A stretch of 64,000 nt of DNA from an uncultured Paracoccaceae bacterium. GTDB lineage: Bacteria > Pseudomonadota > Alphaproteobacteria > Rhodobacterales > Rhodobacteraceae. The stretch spans positions 2,604,001 through 2,668,000 of the forward strand of contig CANLNT010000001.1 in assembly GCA_947492825.1 (NCBI GenBank), read 5' to 3'. Shown piece after piece: positions 42,721-51,859 of this stretch. The stretch's first letter is position 1. The number at the start of each line of letters is the position of its first letter. The position numbers and the translations under genes were made by a program. The notes under the pieces were generated by a model that saw only the letters and a program-made list of their open reading frames with translations, was not told where the DNA came from and ran no database searches.

Positions 42721-43785
42721 CTATTCGGCATCATCCCGGCGCGCCTCAGCCACCGGCGGGACACGCCCCGGCAGGCCGCGCATATGCGGCTTGGCGGTTG
42801 CCGATGGTGCTGTTGTGGCGGGTGCTGCGCGCGGGGCCGGCGTGCGCTTAGGGATACCCATGCGTGGGGTGCGCAGAAATGTGCCGGTCTCAAACCGGCT
42901 GCGGGTCCGCAGCACCGGCGCGTTTTGCGAGGCCTCGGGCCGGCTTTCGCGCAACACGATGTAAAGACCGCTGGCGATGATCACCGCCGCCCCAATGATG
43001 GTTGGGGTCTCCACCGCTTCGCCAAAGATGAAAAAGCCAAAAAGCGCGGCCCAAATGATCTGACTGTATTGCATCGGGGCCACAATCGCCGCCTCGCCCG
43101 CCTTATAGGCCGAGATGACCAGCCGCCCGGCGACAAAGGCCAGCACCGCGATCACCGCCAACATCGCCAGATGCGTAAACGGCATCGGCACATACACAAA
43201 GCCAACTGCAATCCCCATCAGCACGAAGTTGGCCACCATCGGGTACAGCATCAGCACCACGGGCCGCTCATCCGCACCGATCTTGCGCACAATGATCGAG
43301 GCGACGGATCCACCCACCGCCGCTGCCATTGCCGCCAGATGGCCCAGCGTCAGATCGGTTGCACCGGGTTGCAACACGATCATCACCCCTGCCAAGCCGA
43401 CCAGAACCGCCATCCACCGGCGCAACCGCACGGTTTCGCCCAGCACAGGAATCGCAAGAACGGTGATCAGCAAGGGGGCCGCAAACAGGATCGCATAGGT
43501 CTGCGCCAGCGGCAGCACACTAAAGGCATAGAACGCCGACAGGCCAGTGATCACGGCTGCCACCGTGCGCAGCGCCATCCACCACGGGTGTACCGGCAAC
43601 AATGTGCCCGGCTTGGCGTCGCGCATCAGGGTCAGCGTCGCCAACGGAAAGCTCAGCAGCACGCTGTAGAACACGATCTGGATTGGCGAATAGATTCCAC
43701 CCAGAAACTTGATCAGCACGTCATGCGTGGCAAAGATCGCAAAAGCAAGCAACGCAAAAAGAGCGCCCCGGGCATTGGCAGACAT
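42721..43785 (-). CDS. DMT-family (EamA) transporter
   Basis: A 354-residue membrane protein with ten predicted helices in two EamA repeats. It begins ARGALFALLAFAIFATHDVLIKFLGG; the second repeat is near IVRKIGADERPVVLMLYPMVANFVL. The C-terminal 60 residues are a polar, Arg/Pro/Ala-rich tail. Members export metabolites or amino acids, but the substrate is unknown. It is separated from the next gene by 26 bp on the same strand. Confidence 0.88.
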   Translation of the reverse strand: MSANARGALFALLAFAIFATHDVLIKFLGGIYSPIQIVFYSVLLSFPLATLTLMRDAKPGTLLPVHPWWMALRTVAAVITGLSAFYAFSVLPLAQTYAILFAAPLLITVLAIPVLGETVRLRRWMAVLVGLAGVMIVLQPGATDLTLGHLAAMAAAVGGSVASIIVRKIGADERPVVLMLYPMVANFVLMGIAVGFVYVPMPFTHLAMLAVIAVLAFVAGRLVISAYKAGEAAIVAPMQYSQIIWAALFGFFIFGEAVETPTIIGAAVIIASGLYIVLRESRPEASQNAPVLRTRSRFETGTFLRTPRMGIPKRTPAPRAAPATTAPSATAKPHMRGLPGRVPPVAEARRDDAE

Positions 43786-43811
43786 AGCGTTTCAATCCAG
43801 TTTGTGACGGA

Positions 43812-44567
43812 TCAGTCGCGAAGCGCAGGCAGGCCCACACCTGTGGCCTCGAACCCGCCATCCACGGCCAGAACTTGCCCCGTAATATAACTTGCACGCT
43901 GCGATGCAAGGAACACGATGGCTTCGGCGATTTCGCTTTCCTGCCCATAGCGGTTCAACGGGATCGCATCATGATAGGCATCAATGATGTCTTGGGTGTG
44001 CACCGCCATCGCCAGCTTGGTGCGTACCGGACCGGGGCAAATGCAATTGGACCGCACGCCAAATTCGCCCCATTCCGCCGCCTGCTGCTTGGTGAGCTGG
44101 ATCACAGCAGCCTTTGAGGTGCCATAGGCCACCCGCAGCGTGCTGGCCCGCAAGCCAGAGATGCTGGCGATATTCACAATCGCACCTTTGCGCGCCTTCA
44201 GCAGAGGTGCCGCCGCCTGACTGGTCAGGAAAACACCGTCCAGATTGGTCTTCATCACGGTGCGCCAACGGGCGAAATCGGTGGTGTCAATCGGGCCAAA
44301 GTCGGCCACACCGGCGTTGTTGACCAGCGCATCTAACCCAGTGCCAAGATCACCCATCAGCGACGCGACTTGTGCCGCGTCCGAGACATCGACCACCTTG
44401 GGGATCACGCCGGTCAGCCCTGTGCTCGCCTCGGCCAGCGCGTCCGCATCGCGGTCGACCATCACCACCTGCCACCCCTCGGCCAGCATCAGCTTTGTCG
44501 TCGCCAATCCGATGCCGCGTGCGGCACCGGTCACAAGGGCAAGTGGCGCGTCAGAGGCTGTCATCAA
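43812..44567 (-). CDS. SDR-family NAD(P)-dependent oxidoreductase
   Basis: A 251-residue classical SDR. It has [33 protein letters not shown] and [10 protein letters not shown] (intact YxxxK). The C-terminal motif is [17 protein letters not shown]. It overlaps the end of leuB by about 14 bp (or starts at the second ATG, 44564), so it is probably co-transcribed after leuB. The substrate is unknown. Confidence 0.88.
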   Translation of the reverse strand: MMTASDAPLALVTGAARGIGLATTKLMLAEGWQVVMVDRDADALAEASTGLTGVIPKVVDVSDAAQVASLMGDLGTGLDALVNNAGVADFGPIDTTDFARWRTVMKTNLDGVFLTSQAAAPLLKARKGAIVNIASISGLRASTLRVAYGTSKAAVIQLTKQQAAEWGEFGVRSNCICPGPVRTKLAMAVHTQDIIDAYHDAIPLNRYGQESEIAEAIVFLASQRASYITGQVLAVDGGFEATGVGLPALRD

Positions 44568-45654
44568 GTGCGGCCAAAATCACATCGCCCATCTGCACGG
44601 TGTTCAGCGGGGTGCCGCCTTCTGGCCCCATCAGATCACCGGTGCGCGCGCCATCGGCCAGCACCTTTTCAATGGCCGCTTCCAGACGATCCGCTTCGGC
44701 ACCTTCGTCAAAGGAATAGCGCAGCGCCATGGCAAAGCTCAGGATACAGGCAATCGGGTTGGCCTTGCCCTGACCGGCGATGTCGGGGGCAGAACCGTGG
44801 ACCGGTTCATACATCGCCTTCGGGCGTCCATTTGCCATCGGCAGACCAAGCGAGGCAGAGGGCAGCATCCCAAGGCTACCGGTCAGCATCGCGGCGCAAT
44901 CGGACAGAATATCGCCAAACAGATTGTCCGTCAGAATGACGTCAAATTGCTTGGGCGCGCGCACCAACTGCATGGCACCATTGTCGGCATACATATGCGA
45001 CAGCTCGACCTCGGGGTAATCCGCATGGACCTCTGTGACCACATCGCGCCACAGAATACCGCTTTCCATCACGTTGGCTTTTTCCATCGAACACAGGCGC
45101 TTGTCGCGCTTCATCGCCAGATCAAAGGCGGCGCGGGCGGCACGCTCAATCTCGGCCTCGGTATAGCGTTGCGTGTTGATGCCCACGCGCATGTTGTCCT
45201 CGATATGCACGCCGCGCGGCTCGCCGAAATAAACACCGCTGGTCAACTCGCGCACGATCATGATGTCGAGCCCGGCAACCACGTCCTTTTTCAACGACGA
45301 AAAATCGGCCAGCGCGTCAAAGCACTGCGCCGGACGCAGGTTGGCAAACAGGTCCATTTCCTTGCGCAGGCGCAGCAGGCCCCGCTCTGGCTTGACGCTG
45401 AAATCAAGGTTGTCATAGGCCGGGCCACCCACGGCCCCCAGCAGCACCGCGTCCACCTCTTGCGCCTTGTCCATCGTGGCATCCGCCAGCGGGACACCGT
45501 GCACGTCATAGGCAGCACCTCCCACCAGATCCTCGGACACATCAAAGGCAAGATCGCGCTTGTCACCGAACCAACCGATGATCCGCTTGACCTGATCCAT
45601 CACTTCGGGGCCGATACCATCACCGGCAAGGATCAAAAGAGAGTGCTGCGACAT
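44551..45654 (-). CDS. leuB: 3-isopropylmalate dehydrogenase
   Basis: The leucine-pathway enzyme that oxidises and decarboxylates 3-isopropylmalate to 4-methyl-2-oxopentanoate. The protein has 367 residues with [26 protein letters not shown], the metal/substrate segment and [21 protein letters not shown]. The ATG at 45654 gives the usual N-terminus. leuC and leuD are about 5-8 kb away, so the leu genes are split in this genome. Confidence 0.96.
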   Translation of the reverse strand: MSQHSLLILAGDGIGPEVMDQVKRIIGWFGDKRDLAFDVSEDLVGGAAYDVHGVPLADATMDKAQEVDAVLLGAVGGPAYDNLDFSVKPERGLLRLRKEMDLFANLRPAQCFDALADFSSLKKDVVAGLDIMIVRELTSGVYFGEPRGVHIEDNMRVGINTQRYTEAEIERAARAAFDLAMKRDKRLCSMEKANVMESGILWRDVVTEVHADYPEVELSHMYADNGAMQLVRAPKQFDVILTDNLFGDILSDCAAMLTGSLGMLPSASLGLPMANGRPKAMYEPVHGSAPDIAGQGKANPIACILSFAMALRYSFDEGAEADRLEAAIEKVLADGARTGDLMGPEGGTPLNTVQMGDVILAALDDSL

Positions 45655-45710
45655 GGTGCTTTTCCTTGACTGAAACTGTTGCGCTGCCCTAGCGCGACAG
45701 GGGCCGGGGA

Positions 45711-46592
45711 TCAAGCCACCAAGGGTGCCAACCCATCTCGCAGCATATTCCAGACCCGCCTGATCCGTGGTGTCTGACGCATGGTCTCATGCGCGGTCAG
45801 CCAAACGGGCAGTTTTGGAAGCGGGATGCCAATGTCGATCCGGGTCACCGCATCGTCACCCTCCAGCAAACCTGCCTGATGAAACCCCACGCCACAGCCC
45901 GCGCGCACCAGTTGAAAATAGGACAACGGGTCATCGCAGCGCACACCAAAGAAATCAGGCGTCAGGTCAAACCCCGCCGCCGCGAAACCGTCAATGATCC
46001 GCTGGTCGGTGTCATAGCCAACAAAGTCATGGTCCATCATCGTCTCGACCGTCGGCATCCCGCGCCGCGCGATATAGTCGTTGCTGGCAAACAGCGCCAA
46101 CTCCAGATCACCCAGATGCTGCGTGACCAGATCAAGCTGCGTGGGCCGGTACATCCGCACCGCGATATCCGCTTCACGGTAGGTCAGGTTGCGGCTGTCG
46201 TCTGTCGGTACCAGCTCGATCTGAATGGCCGGTTCCGCCGCCCTGATCCGGGCAATGATCGACGGCAGCAAATAGGCCGAGGCGATAACACTCGCCGTGA
46301 TCCGCACGGTGCCCTCCAACGCGGTTTGTTGACCCGCCGCTGTCAGCGCGATCTGCTGCATCGCCGCCTGCATCGCGCGCGCAGGCACCATCAGTGCCGC
46401 GCCTGTGTCGGATAGCACCAGCCCGCGCGGTTGGCGCAGAAAAAGCTCGGCCTGCAACTGGTCCTCCAGCGCCCTGATCTGCCGCCCCAGCGTTGGCTGG
46501 CTCGCCCCCAGCACCCGCGCAGCACCCGACAGGCTGCCTTGTTCGGCCACCGCCAGAAACGCCCGCACCAAAGACCAATCCAGATTATCCAT
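45711..46592 (-). CDS. LysR-family transcriptional regulator
   Basis: A 293-residue regulator. The N-terminal winged HTH is [41 protein letters not shown]; the effector domain (about residues 90-290) has [21 protein letters not shown]. Members bind small-molecule co-inducers. It is divergent from an NAD(P)-binding epimerase-like gene 88 bp away, the classical LysR-target layout, so that gene is its probable target. A palindrome covers its own start codon. Confidence 0.92.
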   Translation of the reverse strand: MDNLDWSLVRAFLAVAEQGSLSGAARVLGASQPTLGRQIRALEDQLQAELFLRQPRGLVLSDTGAALMVPARAMQAAMQQIALTAAGQQTALEGTVRITASVIASAYLLPSIIARIRAAEPAIQIELVPTDDSRNLTYREADIAVRMYRPTQLDLVTQHLGDLELALFASNDYIARRGMPTVETMMDHDFVGYDTDQRIIDGFAAAGFDLTPDFFGVRCDDPLSYFQLVRAGCGVGFHQAGLLEGDDAVTRIDIGIPLPKLPVWLTAHETMRQTPRIRRVWNMLRDGLAPLVA

Positions 46593-46604
46593 TCAAACAT
46601 GAAT
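46591..46604. promoter_or_regulatory. Candidate LysR operator over the regulator start
   Basis: ATTCA-AACA-TGAAT, a perfect 5-bp dyad with a 4-bp spacer, overlapping the LysR start codon. A further ATTCA half-site lies about 40 bp into the divergent gap. LysR-type sites usually have longer spacing, so the match is only suggestive. Confidence 0.35.
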
Positions 46605-46680
46605 ACATGATCTTCAATTTTCCGCAATTCCATTCATTTTCGGCAGTAGCCATATTTGGATCAACACGAAAGGAAAGCAC

Positions 46681-47592
46681 ATGACACAAACAGTTTTGAT
46701 CCTCGGCGCCAGTGGCAAGATCGGCTCTCATGCCGCAGATGCCTTTTTGAATGCGGGCTGGCAGGTCCGCCGCTATGACCGCGCCACCGGTGATATGACC
46801 GCCGCCGCGATGGGCGCGGACGTGATCGTCAACGGGCTGAACCCGCCTGCCTATCAGAATTGGGCGGTCACGATCCCCGCCATCACCCGGCAGGTTATCG
46901 CCGCCGCCAAGGCCAGCGGGGCAACGGTGATCATCCCCGGCAACATCTACAACTATGGCGACCAGCCCGGTGTTCTGTCGGAAAACACGCCGCAAACACC
47001 CCACACCCGCAAAGGCAAGATCCGGGTTGAGATGGAACAGGCGTACCGTGCCTCCGGTGTGCGTACGATTGTGCTGCGGGCCGGCAACTTCATCGACCCC
47101 AACGGCAATGGCGACGCCATGTCGTTGATGCTGCTGCGGGCGATAAAACAGGGCAAGGTCACCGCGATGTGCGACCCGGACGTGATGCAAACCTACGCCT
47201 ATGTGCCCGATTGGGCGCGGGCGGCGCAGATGCTCGCCGACAAGCGCGACGCGCTGCCCACCTTTGCCGACATTCCCTTCCCCGGCCATGCGTTTAGCAC
47301 CACGCAATTGCGCGACGCGATTGCCCAGGCCACCGGACGGCGCATTACCATGACCCACTTTCCGTGGTGGCTGATGACCGTGCTGGCCCCGGTCTGGACA
47401 TTGGCGCGGGAGTTGCGCGAGATGCGCTATCTGTTTGAGATGCCGCACACACTGTCTGCTGACCGCTTTGATACGGTCCTGCCGGACTTTACACCGACGC
47501 CACTGGAACAGGTCATGCTCTGCGGGCTACCGGCTGACATCTACCCAGACCAACCGATGCGGCCCGGCCAGAAGACCATCCTCGCCAAGTAG
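46681..47592 (+). CDS. NAD(P)-binding atypical SDR / epimerase-like protein
   Basis: A 303-residue protein with an N-terminal Rossmann motif VLILGASGKIGSHAADAF. NGLNPPAYQNW and IIPGNIYNYGDQPGV follow the extended SDR pattern, with no clear YxxxK. The C-terminal region (about residues 200-300) contains FSTTQLRDAIAQATGRRITM. It is divergent from the LysR regulator. The reaction is unknown. Its last 66 bp overlap the convergent next gene. AAAGGAAAG precedes the ATG. Confidence 0.82.
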   Translation: MTQTVLILGASGKIGSHAADAFLNAGWQVRRYDRATGDMTAAAMGADVIVNGLNPPAYQNWAVTIPAITRQVIAAAKASGATVIIPGNIYNYGDQPGVLSENTPQTPHTRKGKIRVEMEQAYRASGVRTIVLRAGNFIDPNGNGDAMSLMLLRAIKQGKVTAMCDPDVMQTYAYVPDWARAAQMLADKRDALPTFADIPFPGHAFSTTQLRDAIAQATGRRITMTHFPWWLMTVLAPVWTLARELREMRYLFEMPHTLSADRFDTVLPDFTPTPLEQVMLCGLPADIYPDQPMRPGQKTILAK

Positions 47593-48540
47593 GCTGGCCT
47601 CATCCGGTGCGGGCCAATAGACGCCCGCGCCCGTCACGTTCCAGGTGGCGGCGGGCAACACATAGCTGACCCGCAGATTGCCCGGCGCCCCGTCCCGCCA
47701 ATCGGCGGTGTCCAGCGCCGGGTCGCCATTGTGGTCGGGGTCAGCCGCCAGATCGCCACCCTTGCTGCGCGGCTGCGGGTCTTGCAGGCGCGGATCGTTC
47801 AGAAAATCCACCATCGCCGTGCTGTACCCCTGCCCGTCCACCGGGTCCAAATTTGCATTGCCCAGCACCACGAAATCTTCGGGCGCACCCTGATCCAGCA
47901 CCCATGACCACAACCGCAACTCATCGCGATTGCGCAGCCCGTTGCGATCCTCTGGCCCATCGAACACGGGCGGCGAGGCAGCATAGGCCATCAGGTTCAC
48001 CGCACCACCCGGTGCCGCGACCGGCACCACCCAATGACCACCGTGTGACAGCCGCTGGATCGCATGCACCGCGTCAGGCCACCCCTCGGGCAGGGATGCA
48101 CCCGGCAGGTCCTGCCACAACATCGCGGAATAATCCGTGACCTCGCCAATCGGCCAGCGGCTTAGCACCGCCATCCCGCCATCCCCGCGAAACCGGCCGT
48201 AACCCTGGGCATCGCGTGGCTCCCCCAGCTTGCCATTCTGATCCAGGTCCTGATCGGTCATCAGCCCGGTATTGGGTGGATTGGCAAACCAATGGGCGTA
48301 TCCTGCGCGCGCGGCAAAGGCCGCAAGCGCGCGGCCTTCCATATCGTGATCAAAATCCGTCAGCAGCAGAATATCCGGCCCGATTTCGGCGATAATCGCC
48401 AGCACCGCGTCGATCTGGTCATCCTCGCGCCCCAGATCGCGCAACAACAGCCCCGGCCCATCACGGGACAGCGGGGCTGCAAAGGTGGCAATGCGAAGCG
48501 TATCAGCCGCGGCAGGCATCGCCGCCAAAGCGGCAATCAG
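47527..48540 (-). CDS. Exported endonuclease/exonuclease/phosphatase-fold protein
   Basis: About 337 residues, with a short hydrophobic export signal (LIAALAAMPAAA). The EEP fold is shown by LRIATFAAPL at the N-terminus, DQIDAVLAIIAEIGPDILLLTD, the FVVLGNANLDPVDG segment (family DxN) and a C-terminal RVSYVLPAA (SDH-like). The final GPHRLVWVDVSR is typical. The start is unclear: no ATG/GTG/TTG precedes the signal in a suitable place, so I mark the CTG overlapping the previous stop. It overlaps the convergent epimerase-like gene by 66 bp. Confidence 0.72.
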   Translation of the reverse strand: MIAALAAMPAAADTLRIATFAAPLSRDGPGLLLRDLGREDDQIDAVLAIIAEIGPDILLLTDFDHDMEGRALAAFAARAGYAHWFANPPNTGLMTDQDLDQNGKLGEPRDAQGYGRFRGDGGMAVLSRWPIGEVTDYSAMLWQDLPGASLPEGWPDAVHAIQRLSHGGHWVVPVAAPGGAVNLMAYAASPPVFDGPEDRNGLRNRDELRLWSWVLDQGAPEDFVVLGNANLDPVDGQGYSTAMVDFLNDPRLQDPQPRSKGGDLAADPDHNGDPALDTADWRDGAPGNLRVSYVLPAATWNVTGAGVYWPAPDEASLLGEDGLLAGPHRLVWVDVSR

Positions 48541-49475
48541 GCCGGCAGCATGCCTTCGGCCACGGCCTTGGCATAAGCTTTCTTGCGCTGTTTGTAGATC
48601 ATCTGCGCCACCCGGCTCAGGGCCACACCGCGCATCAGCAAAGAGGCAGGCAGGAACGCCCATGCCGTAATCGTCCAAATCAGGGTCTGCGGGTCATTCA
48701 ATGACACCGGCGTGACAAAAAGCGAGATCAGCTTGATCGCCGCGGGAATAATGAATGGCAGCAGAAATCCTAAGATAAGGTTAACCTGACTGTCCCGGTT
48801 GAGGCGCGCCACCACGTCTCCGCCGACTGTCGGGTCAAACGTGGGCAGGTTCACCCAGACGTTGAAGGTGCCATTTCGCTTAGGCCAGCGTTTCATCCGC
48901 AGCATGACAATGAAGATCGTGATCGAGATCAGCGAGATCAGATAACTGATGCCTGCCGCCGTGCGAATGTTGTTGAGCACCTCAAGGCTGGTGCCCTGCG
49001 GCATCATCAACACAGTCAGGCGCACCGGCGAATAAGGAAAATCGGTCGAGGCCCCGATGCGATCACCCAGCACATGCACCAACCTGCTAAAGCTGCCCAC
49101 GTCCTCGTTCCCGCGCAGGATCAGCGACAGGACCAGCACGGTGACAAATAGCGCTGTAAAGCGCAGGCGGTTAAACGGCGGAGCATCGCGGAATTCAATA
49201 ATGCTGGGCGAGGCGGCGCTATATTCCACAAGCGTGAAAAGGGCCGCAAAGATCGCGACCAGCGCCACAATCTGCGGACCATCGGTGCCACCGACCGGCA
49301 AGATCAATGACGGCATTGCAACCAGCAACACCACAAGCATCGCGCGCGAAACCGCGCCTGGCAGTCTGGAAAACACTGCGTTCTTACCCTCATTCCGGCC
49401 GGATGCGATACGATGCCGCGTCCTTGTTCCGTTCTGATCCTGCGTTTGCGGCGCAGGGTGCCTCATTCTTGTCAT
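48537..49475 (-). CDS. Multi-spanning inner-membrane protein of unknown function
   Basis: A 312-residue protein with five or six predicted helices (LVVLLVAMPSLILPVGG, IVALVAIFAALFTLVEY, FTALFVTVLVLSLIL, ISYLISLISITIFIVML, NLILGFLLPFIIPAAIKLI, LIWTITAWAFLPASLLM) and a basic C-terminus (YKQRKKAYAKAVAEG). I recognise no family. ATG 49475 was selected because upstream frame lacks any hydrophobic start. The last codons overlap the exported EEP gene. Confidence 0.65.
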   Translation of the reverse strand: MTRMRHPAPQTQDQNGTRTRHRIASGRNEGKNAVFSRLPGAVSRAMLVVLLVAMPSLILPVGGTDGPQIVALVAIFAALFTLVEYSAASPSIIEFRDAPPFNRLRFTALFVTVLVLSLILRGNEDVGSFSRLVHVLGDRIGASTDFPYSPVRLTVLMMPQGTSLEVLNNIRTAAGISYLISLISITIFIVMLRMKRWPKRNGTFNVWVNLPTFDPTVGGDVVARLNRDSQVNLILGFLLPFIIPAAIKLISLFVTPVSLNDPQTLIWTITAWAFLPASLLMRGVALSRVAQMIYKQRKKAYAKAVAEGMLPA

Positions 49476-49704
49476 AATTTTGCCCACATTCAGAAAGCCC
49501 TGCAAGTCACGGTTAACAATGACGAAATGAGTGGGGCTCTTTTGCGGTGGGGGTGGTGCGGAAAGGCAACCATTTTGCGACAGACCTGTGGCGATCTTGT
49601 TGCGGGCCCGAAATGTAGGGGGTCTGGCGGGCAGCGCACACAAGTCGCGGGCCCATATTGTTTCGCCCCACGCGACGGAAGACCCGCCGCGCAGGGCTTT
49701 GTCA

Positions 49705-50310
49705 TCAGACCCAGGGACGTGCCTGGCTGGCCTGTTCTTCAAACGTAGCGATGCTGCCGGCCTTTTCCATGGTCAGGCCGATGTCGTCCAACCCGTTCAA
49801 AAGGCAGTGCTTCTTGAAGGAATCCACTTCAAACGCGATCTCGCCGCCATCAGGGCCGGTGATGGTCTGGTTTTCCAGATCAACGGTGATCACCGCATTG
49901 GCGCCGCGCTCGGCATCGTCCATCAGCTTGTTCACGTCTTCCTGTGGCAGCGCGATTGGCAGGATGCCGTTCTTAAAGCAGTTGTTGTAAAAGATGTCGG
50001 CAAAGCTTGGCGCGATCACGCAGCGAATGCCAAAGTCCTTGATCGCCCAAGGCGCATGTTCCCGGCTGGACCCGCAGCCAAAGTTCTCGCCCGCGACCAA
50101 AATCTCGGCGCTGCGATACTGCGGCTTGTTCAGCACGAAATCAGGGATTTCCTTGCCGTCGTCGTCATAACGCATCTCGTCAAACAGGTTCACCCCAAGA
50201 CCCGACCGCTTGATCGTCTTGAGAAACTGCTTGGGGATGATCATGTCGGTGTCGATGTTCACAAGCGGCATCGGCGCTGCAATCCCGCTGAGGGTGGTGA
50301 ATTTGTCCAT
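49705..50310 (-). CDS. leuD: 3-isopropylmalate dehydratase small subunit
   Basis: The LeuD swivel subunit (201 residues) of the leucine-pathway isomerase. Motifs are [36 protein letters not shown] and [13 protein letters not shown]. It pairs with LeuC, but three Tat-exported small genes are inserted between the two. It is on the same strand and probably the last gene of the leuC transcription unit, 126 bp beyond the last insert. Confidence 0.95.
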   Translation of the reverse strand: MDKFTTLSGIAAPMPLVNIDTDMIIPKQFLKTIKRSGLGVNLFDEMRYDDDGKEIPDFVLNKPQYRSAEILVAGENFGCGSSREHAPWAIKDFGIRCVIAPSFADIFYNNCFKNGILPIALPQEDVNKLMDDAERGANAVITVDLENQTITGPDGGEIAFEVDSFKKHCLLNGLDDIGLTMEKAGSIATFEEQASQARPWV

Positions 50311-50436
50311 GTTAATGAACTCCTAATTTCGGCCTACCAGATGTAGACGGGTTAACGGGAAATGAAGGGATGCACATGGCATGCACATTCCATACAGATG
50401 TCGGATGTCTAAAAGTCTGAAGCGGCTCTTGCTGCA

Positions 50437-50895
50437 TCATGCAACCGCCCCCTTGGCCGCAAAGTAATCAGCGGCCAGCCGCTGCAGATGAGCCATCATC
50501 GTGGACATCGGCGCGTGGTCATCACCGCGCAGTTGCCGCGCTGCCTCTGACGGTTGACGGGCCGCCTTGCGCGCGGCGCGCAGACTGATCGCCTCGCTGG
50601 TCATCACGCGGCTGCTGGCCCAACGCCCGCCAAAGGTGGTGCCTTGCAACGGCCCCAGCACGCCGCGCTGGGACAAATCATGCATCAACGCCTCTGCACT
50701 TTCGGCCGAGACATTCAGCGCCCGCGCCAACCCCCAGACGCTGAAGACCGCGCGCGATTGCGCGTGGATGATTGCGGCATGCACTGCAGCCGCTGAATAG
50801 GGTGCAACCTTGGCGGCTTTGGCCATCGCAGGTGCGGGCAGGAAAGGTGTCGCCGCTGCAGCCCCAAAAAGGCCCAGAAACTTGCGTCGCTTCAT
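50437..50895 (-). CDS. Tat-exported small protein, third of three paralogues
   Basis: A 152-residue protein beginning MKRRKFLGLFGAAAATPFLP, a twin-arginine signal. The mature part has helical segments with HAQSRAVFSVWGLARALNVS and SAEALMHDLSQRGVL, giving a winged-helix-like look. The family is not known to me. It shares the pattern HA..GL...SAEAM...G...RA.S.I.T with the two genes before it. It overlaps the second paralogue by 4 bp. It lacks the C-terminal LSPRC of the other two. Confidence 0.7.
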   Translation of the reverse strand: MKRRKFLGLFGAAAATPFLPAPAMAKAAKVAPYSAAAVHAAIIHAQSRAVFSVWGLARALNVSAESAEALMHDLSQRGVLGPLQGTTFGGRWASSRVMTSEAISLRAARKAARQPSEAARQLRGDDHAPMSTMMAHLQRLAADYFAAKGAVA

Positions 50896-51377
50896 ACTGC
50901 ACCTCCCATCGCAGCACCGGCGCAGCGCGGGCTAAGTGTCAGGCCGTAATCCACGCACATCCGGTGCAAATGCGCCATCATGGCAGAGCTTTCGGGCGCA
51001 TCGCCGCGCGCCTCTGCCAACCGCTTTTGTCGCGCCCGCGCGCGGGCCTGTCGCGCAGTGCGTTCCAGCCCCCATGCATCCGGCGTCAGGATATTGCTGA
51101 CCGCGCGCACATGCCCGCCCGCGGCCCCAAGGACCGGACGCACCATGCCCTTGGCCGACATCTCGGCGATCATCGCCTCGGCCTGTGGCACGGTCACTTT
51201 CAGGCAGTAGGCAAGGCCCCGGGCGCTGACATGGGCGCGGGTGCGCGCGTGAAACACCGCCAGCCCAAAGGTGTAGCGGTTATAGGTCGCAGCCGTCGCC
51301 GCCGTGCCGCCTATCGCCGGCATTATAGGGACCGCAATCGCAGCCCCAAGCATCCCAAGGAACCCGCGCCGCTTCAT
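50892..51377 (-). CDS. Tat-exported small protein, second of three paralogues
   Basis: A 161-residue protein with Tat signal MKRRGFLGMLGAAIAVPIMP. The mature part has ARGLAYCLKVTVPQAEAMIAE and ILTPDAWGLERTARQ, and ends YGLTLSPRC then GAAMGGAV. It overlaps the first paralogue by 4 bp and the third by 4 bp, so all three are translated together. Functional prediction is not possible; a helical, folded-before-export protein is implied by the Tat signal. Confidence 0.7.
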   Translation of the reverse strand: MKRRGFLGMLGAAIAVPIMPAIGGTAATAATYNRYTFGLAVFHARTRAHVSARGLAYCLKVTVPQAEAMIAEMSAKGMVRPVLGAAGGHVRAVSNILTPDAWGLERTARQARARARQKRLAEARGDAPESSAMMAHLHRMCVDYGLTLSPRCAGAAMGGAV

Positions 51378-51856
51378 GCGAAACACCGGGGGCTCAACGT
51401 CATGCCGCGCTGACGGCAGATGTCCTGCACATGCGCCAGCCAAGGTGCAACCTTGGCCCGCGCGGGCTGCACGTCCGGCTCTTGGGCCTCAGCCGCGCGC
51501 TTCTGCGTGGCCGCCGCCTGTCGTTCCTGCGCCGTGCGAGCAATGCCCCAGGGATCATTGGTCAAAATCCGGCTTGCTGCGCGCGCAGCACCCGACCGGG
51601 ACGGCCCGATCAGCTTGACCTTGCCTTCGGACGCCAGCCATTTGATCATCGCCTCGGCCTGTTCCGCCGTCAGCTTGCCGTGCTTGGACAGGCCCGCCGT
51701 GCTGATCACCGGAAACTTTTGTGCATGTGCCACAGCCACGTCAAACGCGGACTTTGACAGGCCCGCCGCAGGGGCCGCAGCCCCTGCCGCTGGCAGCATC
51801 GGCGCACCCAACGCCGCGCCAAGCATCGCCAAAAATCCGCGTCGCCGCATCGTCAT
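51374..51856 (-). CDS. Tat-exported small protein, first of three paralogues
   Basis: A 160-residue protein with Tat signal MRRRGFLAMLGAALGAPMLP. The mature part has STAGLSKHGKLTAEQAEAMIK and ILTNDPWGIARTAQERQ, and ends RQRGMTLSPRC. It starts 3 bp after the leuC stop codon, so it is coupled to leuC translation. The start could be the ATG at 51856 or 51850. Unknown family, clearly paralogous to the two genes that follow. Confidence 0.72.
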   Translation of the reverse strand: MTMRRRGFLAMLGAALGAPMLPAAGAAAPAAGLSKSAFDVAVAHAQKFPVISTAGLSKHGKLTAEQAEAMIKWLASEGKVKLIGPSRSGAARAASRILTNDPWGIARTAQERQAAATQKRAAEAQEPDVQPARAKVAPWLAHVQDICRQRGMTLSPRCFA

Positions 51857-51859
51857 GCC

